This document shows positions 17,259-26,939 of a DNA stretch of 64,000 nucleotides, one piece after another. The stretch lies in NCBI GenBank assembly GCA_963734725.1, contig CAVTIX010000001.1, forward strand, positions 14,328-78,327. Reading direction: 5' to 3'. The first letter of the stretch is position 1. Every line of letters starts with the position of its first letter. Source of the DNA: DASXKD01 sp963734725. Its GTDB lineage: Bacteria; Actinomycetota; Actinomycetes; Streptosporangiales; Streptosporangiaceae. A model generated the notes under the pieces. That model worked only from the letters and a program-made list of their open reading frames with translations, was not told the DNA's origin and searched no databases. A program made the position numbers and the translations under genes.

Positions 17259-17327
17259 CTTATCACGCGAAACGGCCGGTTCGCCGTCCGGTTTGTCATG
17301 GTTTGTGGAGCTGTTTCGCGTGATAAG
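17259..17327. promoter_or_regulatory. Long inverted repeat upstream of the XRE regulator gene
   Basis: Perfect 15-bp arms (CTTATCACGCGAAAC and GTTTCGCGTGATAAG) are separated by 39 bp. The arms are AT-richer than the surroundings. It could be an operator for the adjacent regulator or a terminator of the asparaginase operon. Confidence 0.6.
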
Positions 17328-17360
17328 GCGGGAAGTGGGGACCAGGGTTGGCCTTGGCGC

Positions 17361-18302
17361 TCAGGGCAAGCGGGGAACCACCTCACCGACGACTTCGCCG
17401 CCGCCGAGCACGGGGATGTTGGCGATGCGGTCCAGGGCGTCGCGGTCCACGCCTTCGGCCTGGTCTGCGCCGATGGCGTGCAGGAGCGCGACGGTGATCG
17501 CCGGAATGGCCCTGGGCGACCCGTCTTCCATCTTCACCGCCCCGGCCCGGCCATCGGCCAGGGCGAACGCCTGCACACCCTCCGCCCCGGACTTGACCAG
17601 CAGCCCGGGCACCGCCTCGTGGAGCTCACGTTCTGAGCGCCGTGTCCCCGACGTCCATGCCGGGTGGGCACGCACGGCATCGGCGACGCTGCGTTCTGCT
17701 GAATCGGGGTCGGCAAGCACCAGCGCGCGGAAAGCCCGCGCCAGACCGGTCAGGGAGATGGCGAATAGTGGGGCGCCGCAACCGTCGACCCCGGTCCCGG
17801 CGACGTCCTCGCCGGCCAGGCGCCCCAGGGCCGCCTTGATCTCGCGCTGCAGCGGATGATCCGGGTCACGGTAGGTTTCCGCCGGCCAGCCTGCCGCGAC
17901 GCAGGTGGCGAGCATGGCCGCGTGCTTGCCCGAGCAGTTCATGTGGACCCGGTCCGGCCTGCCCCCCTCGCCGAGGAACCGCCACAGGGCGGGCTCGTCC
18001 ATCGGCAGCGCAGGCGGGCACTGCAGCGCGTCCTCGGTCAGCCCGGCGCCCGCCAGGATCTTCCTGACCCCGGTGACGTGGAAGTCCTCGCCAGAGTGGC
18101 TCGCGCTTGCCAGGGCCAGCAACTCGCCCTCCACGGCCAGCCCGCAGGAGCGCATGGCGGCGGCCTGCATCGGCTTGTTGGAGGACCGGGGGAACATGGG
18201 AGCGGTGACCTCTCCCGCGCTGAAAAAAACCTCGTGCCCGTCAGCGCCGAGCACCACCGCCGAGCCACGGTGCCGGGACTCTTCGAACCCCGACCGGATC
18301 AC
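17361..18302 (-). CDS. Asparaginase (Asparaginase_II family)
   Basis: This 313-residue protein matches the bacterial Asparaginase_II family, unrelated to E. coli AnsB. Conserved segments are RSGFEESRHRGS at the N-terminus, SSNKPMQA (nucleophile region near residue 41), ASHSGEDFH, MNCSGKHAAML and GVDGCGAP. The reaction is expected to be asparagine to aspartate plus ammonia. GTG at 18302 is the only start after an in-frame TGA and trims the usual VADIPVIAEV prefix, so the true start may be unusual. It is 20 bp downstream of the BKACE gene and likely co-transcribed. Confidence 0.88.
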   Translation of the reverse strand: MIRSGFEESRHRGSAVVLGADGHEVFFSAGEVTAPMFPRSSNKPMQAAAMRSCGLAVEGELLALASASHSGEDFHVTGVRKILAGAGLTEDALQCPPALPMDEPALWRFLGEGGRPDRVHMNCSGKHAAMLATCVAAGWPAETYRDPDHPLQREIKAALGRLAGEDVAGTGVDGCGAPLFAISLTGLARAFRALVLADPDSAERSVADAVRAHPAWTSGTRRSERELHEAVPGLLVKSGAEGVQAFALADGRAGAVKMEDGSPRAIPAITVALLHAIGADQAEGVDRDALDRIANIPVLGGGEVVGEVVPRLP

Positions 18303-18321
18303 CTCGGCGATGACCGGGATG

Positions 18322-19167
18322 TCAGCTACGGCCGCTCACCCCAAGCATGGCGCGCGCGTCGCCGGGCGACATGGGCGGCCGCTGGGCGAGGCCAGCTAGC
18401 GTGGCCGCGCGCTCCACCAGTTCCAGGTTGCCGGTCACCGGGCGGCCCCGGGCGAACGACACCGTGTCCTCCATGCCGACCCGCAGGTGGCCGCCCGCGG
18501 CGAGCGCGGCGAACATCACCGGCAACGCGGTCCGGCCGATACCCGTCGCCGACCAGGTCGCCCCTTCGGGCAGCGCGGAGACCGCCTGGGTCAGCGTGGC
18601 CGCGTCTCCCGGCATCCCCCCGGGCACGCCCATGACCAGGTCGCAGTGGACGTGGCCGCCGTGCGGGGCGCCGTGGCTGCCCAGCAGCCGGTGCAGCGTG
18701 GCGATGTGGCCGAAGTCGAACAGCTCGAACTCCGGTACCACGCCAAGCTCCTGCGTCCTTGCGTACAGGTCGCGGATGAAGGGGTAGGGGTTGTGGAACA
18801 CGTCCTCGCCGAAGTTGACCGTGCCGCAGGTGAGCGAGCACGCGTCCGGGCCGGCGTCCAGGACCGCTAGCCGGTCGCCGAAGCTGTCGGTGACCGCGCC
18901 GCCGGTGGAAAGCTGGACGATGAGGTCGGTGCCTTCGCGCAGCGCCGCCACCGTGTCCCTGAGCCGGGAGGGGTCCAGGGTGGGTCGGGCCCCGGCGTCC
19001 CTGATATGCACGTGGACCACGGCCGCCCCGGCGGCCTGGCACTCCTTCGCGGTGGTCACCAGTTCGTCCAGGGTGACCGGGAGCGCGGGGACGATCGATT
19101 TCTCTGACTCGGCGCCGGTGGGCGCGACCGTGATCAGGGTGGCTGCGGCGGACGGGTTGCTACTCAT
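18322..19167 (-). CDS. BKACE-family protein (beta-keto acid cleavage enzyme, DUF849)
   Basis: BKACE enzymes use a zinc ion to condense a beta-keto acid with acetyl-CoA and split it; the best-known is 3-keto-5-aminohexanoate cleavage enzyme in lysine fermentation. The 281-residue TIM barrel shows the metal-binding VVHVHIRD (about residues 50-57), a HVHCDLVMGVPGGM strand and the VGMEDTVSF loop. Its substrate is unclear; pairing with asparaginase and a TIM-barrel isomerase does not point to lysine degradation, because no kamA or kdd genes are seen. Confidence 0.88.
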   Translation of the reverse strand: MSSNPSAAATLITVAPTGAESEKSIVPALPVTLDELVTTAKECQAAGAAVVHVHIRDAGARPTLDPSRLRDTVAALREGTDLIVQLSTGGAVTDSFGDRLAVLDAGPDACSLTCGTVNFGEDVFHNPYPFIRDLYARTQELGVVPEFELFDFGHIATLHRLLGSHGAPHGGHVHCDLVMGVPGGMPGDAATLTQAVSALPEGATWSATGIGRTALPVMFAALAAGGHLRVGMEDTVSFARGRPVTGNLELVERAATLAGLAQRPPMSPGDARAMLGVSGRS

Positions 19168-19257
19168 GATCAGAGCATGCCTACTTTCGCTCGCTCGCGT
19201 CCATTCTGAGGCGAATGCCCATTCGGTTTCCGGCGTGTGCCACGCCTGGCGGCGGCG

Positions 19258-20097
19258 TCATGCCGGGGGACGCGACTGGGTGGCGGCCGGGGTGGCGGCG
19301 AGGTGACGGCGGGTGAAGTCGAGCGCCTCGGTGAGGTCGGAGATCCGGGCCTCCCGCGTGGTGGCCCGGCGGGTGTTGACCTCAAGCACCACCATGCCCG
19401 GGTAGCCGTCGGCGGCGAGCTTCTCCAGCAGCGGCGCGCACGGCTGGGTTCCCCGCCCGGGCACCAGGTGCTCGTCCCGGTTGGGCACCCCGGTGCCGTC
19501 GGCCAGGTGCACGTGGACAAGCCGGTCGCCTAGCTGCTCGGCCATGGCGAAGGCGTCGGAGCCGGACGCGGCCGTGTGCGACAGGTCCAGGGTGACGTGC
19601 GGGCTGTCCATCAGCAGCGGGTTCCAGTGCGGGGCGTAGGCGGCAAGTTCCGCGCCCCCGGCGCGCAGCGGGTACATGTTCTCCACCGCGAAGACGATGT
19701 CGGACTCCTCGCGCATCCGCGCCAGCCCTTCGGTGAAGTCCTTTGCGTAGTCCCGCTGCCAGCGGAACGGCGGGTGCACCACGACGACCTTGGCGCCCAG
19801 TGCCTGCGCCATCTCCTTGGACCGGACCAGCTTGCCCCACGGCTCGTAGCCCCACACCCGCTGGGTGACCAGCAGGCAGGGCGCATGCAGCGCCAGCACG
19901 GGCACGCTGTGGTAGTCGGCCAGCCGCCGCAGGGCTTCGGTGTCCTGGCTCACGGCGTCGGCGGAAACCATGACCTCGAGGCCGTCATAGCCGAGGCGCG
20001 CCGCCAACTCGAACGCATCAGCCACCCGTTCCGGGAAGACCGAGGCGGTGGACAGCGCGATTAGCGGCCTACCGGACCTGGTGCGCAGGCTCAACAT
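19258..20097 (-). CDS. Xylose-isomerase-like TIM-barrel protein
   Basis: The 279-residue protein belongs to the AP endonuclease 2/sugar phosphate isomerase superfamily. Metal-ligand-bearing strands are seen as FAVENMYPL (Glu), LMDSPHVTLDLSH (Asp, His), HVHLADG and VVLEVNTR (Glu). ATG 20097 follows GGGGGAAGGAG; the longer frame start (20130) lacks support. Members include epimerases and inosose isomerases; the exact sugar is not indicated. It is divergent from radA and upstream of BKACE in the same direction. Confidence 0.82.
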   Translation of the reverse strand: MLSLRTRSGRPLIALSTASVFPERVADAFELAARLGYDGLEVMVSADAVSQDTEALRRLADYHSVPVLALHAPCLLVTQRVWGYEPWGKLVRSKEMAQALGAKVVVVHPPFRWQRDYAKDFTEGLARMREESDIVFAVENMYPLRAGGAELAAYAPHWNPLLMDSPHVTLDLSHTAASGSDAFAMAEQLGDRLVHVHLADGTGVPNRDEHLVPGRGTQPCAPLLEKLAADGYPGMVVLEVNTRRATTREARISDLTEALDFTRRHLAATPAATQSRPPA

Positions 20098-20209
20098 TGC
20101 TCCTTCCCCCCAGCGGCCTGCCTGGGGCACCTTTGCGTGGCCAGCTTATGCGCCCGCCCGGTGCGGGCGTTCCTGCGCCCGGCGCGCGCCGTGTGTCCGA
20201 CCCTGCCAC

Positions 20210-20215
20210 TACCGT
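20210..20215 (+). promoter_or_regulatory. -10 box for leaderless radA transcript
   Basis: TACCGT sits seven bases before the radA ATG (20223). The gene has no purine-rich Shine-Dalgarno sequence. This supports that start over the long upstream reading frame. Confidence 0.5.
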
Positions 20216-20222
20216 GCGAGCC

Positions 20223-21677
20223 ATGGGTAATTCCTCCGCCGCGCAGCTGTACCGGTGCGCCGAATGCGGATGGCGCACCACCAAGTGGTCCGGGCGCTGC
20301 GGCGGCTGCCAGGCCTGGGGAACCGTGGAACAGGCGGCGGTCCCCGCGACGCGCACCCGGCTGTCCGCGCGCGCCACGGACCGGCTGGCCCCGGCGCGCG
20401 CGGTGCCGATCACCAAGGTTGACGCCCGGGCCGCCAGCGCGCGGCCGACCGGCCTGGGCGAACTCGACCGGGTGCTGGGCGGCGGCCTGGTCCCCGGGGC
20501 CGTGGTCCTGCTGGCGGGGGAGCCCGGGGTGGGCAAGTCCACGCTGCTGCTGGAGGCGGGCGCGCTGGTTTCCAGGACCGGCCCGGTGCTGTACGTCACC
20601 GGCGAGGAGTCGGCGGCCCAGGTGCGGTTGCGCGCGGACCGGATCGGCGCCGTGGGAGACAACCTCTACATCGCCGCGGAGACGGAGCTGTCGGCGGTGC
20701 TGGCCCAGGTGGAGGCGGTCCAGCCGGAACTGCTGATCGTTGACTCGGTGCAGACGATCGTCGCGCCCGGCGTTGAGGGCACCCCCGGCGGGGTGACCCA
20801 GATCCGTGAGGTCACCTCCGCCCTGATGGCCGTGGCCAAGCAGCAGTCGCTGAGCACGGTGCTGGTCGGGCACGTCACCAAGGACGGCGCGATCGCCGGG
20901 CCACGGGCGCTGGAGCACCTGGTGGACGTGGTGCTGCACTTCGAGGGCGACCGGCACGCGCAGCTCCGGATGGTGCGGGCGCTGAAGAACAGGTTCGGCC
21001 CCACCGACGAGGTCGGCTGCTTCGAGCTTGGCGAGGCCGGGTTGGCCGGGCTGGCCGATCCGAGCGGGCTGTTCATCTCCCAGCACGGCAGTCACGTGCC
21101 GGGCACCTGCCTGACCGTCACGCTGGAGGGCCGCCGGCCGCTCATCGCGGAGGTGCAGACGCTGGTGGCGCCGTCCGCGGCGCCGGAGATCCCGCCGCGG
21201 CGGGTGACGGCCGGCCTGGACTCGGCCCGCGTGGCCATGGTGATCGCGGTGTTGCAGCGCCGGGCCGATGTGAAGCTGGGCAGGCAGGACGTGTTCGCGG
21301 CCACGATCGGCGGGGTCCGGCTGGCCGAGCCCGCGGTGGACCTGGCGGTCGCTCTCGCGCTGGCCAGCGCGGCCGCGGACCTGAGCGTGGCCGGCCCGGT
21401 GGTGGCGGTCGGCGAGGTCGGGCTGGCCGGCGAGGTGCGGCGGGTTCCCGGGGTTGCCCGGAGGATCGCCGAAGCGCAGCGGCTGGGGTTCCGGCGGGCC
21501 ATCGTTCCGGCCGGATGGGCGTCCGAGCGCGGCGGGCCAGAGGACCCTGACGGACGCGGCACGGCTGCCAGGGCACTGACCAGCGTGCGGGACGTCACCT
21601 CGGTCCGGGAGCTCACCTCAGTCCGGGAGGTCACCTCGGTCCGGGAGGCGATCGCGGCGGCACTGGGCGGCGGCTGA
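20223..21677 (+). CDS. radA: DNA repair protein RadA
   Basis: RadA is a RecA-like ATPase that drives branch migration during recombinational repair. In order it has a C4 zinc finger (C12, C15, C26, C29), Walker A GEPGVGKST near residue 100, the KNRFG motif (LKNRFGPTDE), and a Lon-like C-terminal domain. The C-terminus carries four six-residue repeats of the type VTSVRE before AIAAALGGG, which are not part of the usual fold. The 484-residue length is a little long for this reason. Its normal neighbour disA is not present; mutY is next, across an 87-bp minisatellite. Confidence 0.95.
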   Translation: MGNSSAAQLYRCAECGWRTTKWSGRCGGCQAWGTVEQAAVPATRTRLSARATDRLAPARAVPITKVDARAASARPTGLGELDRVLGGGLVPGAVVLLAGEPGVGKSTLLLEAGALVSRTGPVLYVTGEESAAQVRLRADRIGAVGDNLYIAAETELSAVLAQVEAVQPELLIVDSVQTIVAPGVEGTPGGVTQIREVTSALMAVAKQQSLSTVLVGHVTKDGAIAGPRALEHLVDVVLHFEGDRHAQLRMVRALKNRFGPTDEVGCFELGEAGLAGLADPSGLFISQHGSHVPGTCLTVTLEGRRPLIAEVQTLVAPSAAPEIPPRRVTAGLDSARVAMVIAVLQRRADVKLGRQDVFAATIGGVRLAEPAVDLAVALALASAAADLSVAGPVVAVGEVGLAGEVRRVPGVARRIAEAQRLGFRRAIVPAGWASERGGPEDPDGRGTAARALTSVRDVTSVRELTSVREVTSVREAIAAALGGG

Positions 21678-21935
21678 CCCTGCCTGACGTTGGGCGGCGG
21701 CTGACCCGGCACGGCACTGGCGGCTGGCCGGGGACGGACGGCTGTTGCGGGCTGCGGCGGCTGACCCTGCCTGGCGTTGGGCGGCGGCTGACCCGGCACG
21801 GCACTGGCGGCTGGCCGGGGACAGACGGCTGTTGCGGGCTGCGGCGACTGACGTGGCCTGGCGTTGGGCGGCGGCTGGCCCGGCCTGGCGTTGGGCAGCG
21901 GCTGACCCTGCCTAGCGTTGGGCGGCTGACCCGGG
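21667..21935. repeat. 87-bp minisatellite between radA and mutY
   Basis: Copies start at 21667, 21754 and 21841. The first two are about 95% alike by eye; the third is diverged and contains shorter CTGGCGTTGGGCGGCGGCTG-type sub-repeats continuing to about 21935. The array begins inside the last codons of radA and fills the gap where disA normally sits. No coding features were found in it. Confidence 0.85.
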
Positions 21936-22012
21936 ACTGGGCTGACGCGGCCTTGGGCGGCCGATTGGCTTGGCTGGGGGACGCGAGTGGCTGTGCGACA
22001 ATCGGCGGTGTC

Positions 22013-22891
22013 ATGGAGGACGGGCGGGCTGCGGCCATCCTGAGCTGGTACGCCTCGCATGCGCGCGACCTGCCCTGGCGCAGGCCGGATGCGGGCCCGT
22101 GGGCGGTCCTGGTCAGCGAGATCATGCTGCAGCAGACCCCGGTGTCCCGGGTCCTCCCCGCCTACGAGGCCTGGCTGGCCCAGTGGCCGACGCCGTCTGC
22201 GCTAGCGGCGGCATCTCCGGCCGACGCGGTCCGCCAGTGGGACCGGCTGGGCTACCCGCGCCGGGCGATCAGGCTGCACGCCGCGGCCCGGGTGATCACC
22301 GAACGGCACGGCGGCGTGGTCCCGGACTCGATGGACGCGCTGCTGGCCCTGCCTGGCGTGGGGTCTTACACCGCGGCGGCGGTGGCGAGCTTCGCGTTCG
22401 GGCAGCGCCACGCGGTCCTCGACACCAATGTCCGCCGGGTATTGGCCCGCCTCATGCGCGGCAGCTTGCGGCCGCCGCCCAGCCCGACGGCGATGGAGGT
22501 CAGGCTGGCCGAGTCCCTGCTCCCGGCGGAACCTGGCCTGGCGCCGCGATGGTCGGTCGCGGTCATGGAGTTGGGCGCGCTGATCTGTACCGCGGAACGG
22601 CCAAGGTGCCCGGAATGCCCGGTGGTCAGTGGCTGCGCCTGGCACCGGGCGGGGCAGCCCGGCGACGACCCGGATCTGGGGCGGCGCCGCAGCCAGGGCT
22701 ACGAGGGCACCGACCGGCAATGCCGGGGGCGGTTGCTCGCCGTGCTACGGGACGCGCACGGGCCCGTCCCGGCCGTCCGGCTCGATGCTGCCTGGCCGGA
22801 TGAGATCCAGCGTGCCCGCTCGCTGGCCAGCCTGGTGGCCGACGGCCTCGCCGAGTCGCTCCCCGGCGGGCGCTACGCCCTCCCCCGCTAA
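22013..22891 (+). CDS. mutY: A/G-specific adenine glycosylase
   Basis: MutY removes adenine mispaired with 8-oxoguanine. The 292-residue protein has the LQQTPVSRV helix, helix-hairpin-helix LPGVGSYTAAAV (about residue 113), the catalytic aspartate in VLDTNVRRV, and the [4Fe-4S] ligands C-x6-C-x2-C-x5-C near residues 192-208. The C-terminal 8-oxoG recognition domain is short, as in other actinobacteria. The ATG at 22013 is preceded by sequence rich in minisatellite, so the promoter is not clear. It is convergent with clpC. Confidence 0.94.
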   Translation: MEDGRAAAILSWYASHARDLPWRRPDAGPWAVLVSEIMLQQTPVSRVLPAYEAWLAQWPTPSALAAASPADAVRQWDRLGYPRRAIRLHAAARVITERHGGVVPDSMDALLALPGVGSYTAAAVASFAFGQRHAVLDTNVRRVLARLMRGSLRPPPSPTAMEVRLAESLLPAEPGLAPRWSVAVMELGALICTAERPRCPECPVVSGCAWHRAGQPGDDPDLGRRRSQGYEGTDRQCRGRLLAVLRDAHGPVPAVRLDAAWPDEIQRARSLASLVADGLAESLPGGRYALPR

Positions 22892-22965
22892 CCGCTGCGC
22901 CGCCCGCTAACCGCTGCGCCGCCCGGGCTCACCGCTGCGCCCCTCCCAGCTGACCGCGGCGAACG

Positions 22966-23005
22966 GCAACTGGCCCGGGCCGGTTTCCCGGTCCGGGCCA
23001 GTTGC
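22966..23005. terminator. Bidirectional terminator between mutY and clpC
   Basis: A 13-bp perfect stem (GCAACTGGCCCGG / CCGGGCCAGTTGC) closes a 14-nt loop that itself pairs CCGG/CCGG. It lies between two convergent genes, ending 17 bp before the clpC stop. Confidence 0.85.
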
Positions 23006-23021
23006 TACGACGAGCCGGCTG

Positions 23022-25562
<2,541 letters not shown>

Positions 25563-25739
25563 CTCGTTGCTCCCTCACACAAGCGGCCGGGGAGGCCCCG
25601 ATGTCCGGCCCCTGTCCTTCCGCATGGTAGCCCCATGCCTAGACGACGCTGCGCACGATAGGTCGCACATAGAACGTTCCCAGGCAGGGGGGCGTTCATC
25701 CTCATCCAACCCGGTCCAGAAGGTGACTGTTCCCTGCTA

Positions 25740-25753
25740 CGCCCGAAGCGAAC
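25740..25753 (-). promoter_or_regulatory. Candidate ClgR box upstream of clpC
   Basis: On the minus strand the sequence is GTTCGC-TTCGG-GCG, matching the GTTCGC-N5-GCG core reported for ClgR activator sites at actinobacterial clp promoters. It is 178 bp before the clpC start. A promoter itself was not identified. Confidence 0.5.
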
Positions 25754-25846
25754 GCCGCGGTAGCAATGAGATGGCGCCAGAAGTGGCGGGTCGCGGCTTG
25801 TTTCGGTAAGGGCCGGGGATCGTGATGTCAGGGGGGCAGGGGAGGC

Positions 25847-25888
25847 GCGGGCAACGAGAACGGGGCTGCGGGCAACGAGAACGGGGCT
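25847..25888. repeat. 21-bp tandem repeat in the lsr2-clpC gap
   Basis: Two identical copies of a 21-bp unit lie at 25847-25867 and 25868-25888. The gap from 25563 to 25965 also holds the ClgR-like box but no gene I can support. Confidence 0.8.
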
Positions 25889-25965
25889 AAGGCCCGCATG
25901 CGGCAGGGGCGGGAGGCAAATATGGCCGCCCGCCCGCAGTCCGTCTGCGGGCCACCCCGGTCAAC

Positions 25966-26304
25966 TCAGTGTGAAGACTCGTACTCAGCAATGATCGCCG
26001 CCGGAATACGGCCGCGCTCGCTGACCTTGTGGCCGCGCTGCTTCGCCCATGCCCTAATTTCCGAACTGCGCTCGCGGCCCGGCCCGCTACGTGAGCGGCG
26101 GCGACGGCCGCCGCCGCCACCGGCGACACGACGGGCGTGCTCAACGTACTTGCCGAACTTCTCGCGCAGATCCTTGGCATGTGTGGCGCATACATCGATC
26201 TCATAGGCAGTGCCGTCAAAAGCGAACGGAACCGTCTCGGTTCCCTCGACCTCACCGTCGTGGGGAAGGTCACACACGACCGTCACCACCGTCTTCTGTG
26301 CCAT
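25966..26304 (-). CDS. lsr2: Nucleoid-associated silencer Lsr2
   Basis: Lsr2 is the actinobacterial H-NS analogue: it oligomerises and silences AT-rich DNA. The 112-residue protein begins AQKTVVTVVCDLPHDG, has the dimerisation part with FAFDGTAYEIDVC, a Gly/Arg-rich linker, and the DNA-binding domain with SERGRIPAAIIAEY, whose RGR motif inserts in the minor groove. ATG 26304 follows GAAGGG at about ten bases; the longer frame is rejected. The region upstream is the AT-richest in the window, consistent with autoregulation. Its placement upstream of clpC, and downstream of the lysS side, is the conserved actinobacterial order. Confidence 0.97.
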   Translation of the reverse strand: MAQKTVVTVVCDLPHDGEVEGTETVPFAFDGTAYEIDVCATHAKDLREKFGKYVEHARRVAGGGGGRRRRSRSGPGRERSSEIRAWAKQRGHKVSERGRIPAAIIAEYESSH

Positions 26305-26347
26305 GGGGCCAGCCCTTCTGCTGGGGACAGTTAATAGGCTGAGGAAC

Positions 26348-26375
26348 AATATACCAAGCCAGTTGTGTTTAGCAA
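26348..26375 (-). promoter_or_regulatory. Predicted lsr2 promoter
   Basis: On the minus strand a TTGCTA hexamer (26370-26375) and TATATT (26348-26353) are 16 bp apart. A start around 26340 would give a 5' leader of about 35 nt. The region 26330-26560 is visibly AT-rich. Confidence 0.5.
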
Positions 26376-26539
26376 TTCAAGTCAAGAACATTCAGCCACT
26401 GCAAGTTGCTCATCACGGCAAGCACTTGAAGCAGGGAGCGCGATTGGTGTAACTCTCCGTAATCGATTGCCGAAGGGCCAGCAAACGAGCAGAACCTTCT
26501 ATCGGCATCCGACCTATCGGCTGTTCGGGCTGATGCGGC

Positions 26540-26746
26540 CTATACCTTATGCTGGTCCGTGGATGGGCCGTGCGTTGTATCACCGGGATCGGCATTCGAA
26601 GCGCTGTCCCGAATATCGGCCTCATCGCCCTCTTCCGCCTCGCGGCCCCGGGGGCCCAACTGCCGGCGCAAGAACATGGCAAGCCCGAACAGGAACGCTG
26701 CCGCCATGATCAGCGGCGGCGCCAGCGCCTCCAGATCAGCGATCAT
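26540..26746 (-). CDS. Small membrane protein of unknown function
   Basis: A 68-residue protein. After a short start (IADLEALAPPL) it has a single hydrophobic span to about residue 27, then RRQLGPRG and an acidic, Asp/Glu-rich soluble tail. The ATG at 26746 follows GAGGAG at eight bases, which supports it as a real gene. It lies upstream of lsr2 on the same strand and is divergent from the PHP-UvrD gene. I do not recognise a family. Confidence 0.55.
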   Translation of the reverse strand: MIADLEALAPPLIMAAAFLFGLAMFLRRQLGPRGREAEEGDEADIRDSASNADPGDTTHGPSTDQHKV

Positions 26747-26939
26747 GCCGGCGGCTCCTCTTTCGCTGCTCCGATGCCTCTCCTGGCATTGTTACTCATG
26801 ACCGGACGTGGTGCGGCACAGGCCCTCAGTCCCCCATAGGCTGCCCCCGCCGCGACACGCGCTAGACAGGGTCCGGGCCCGACCCACGCGCGGGTGACCG
26901 ACCAGGCAGCGCCGGACGGCTGCGCCGGACAGGCATCAC

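Noticed and set aside
21667..21935. Possible CRISPR array
   Set aside because: Repeats are 87 bp, directly adjacent without unique spacers, and no cas genes are present.
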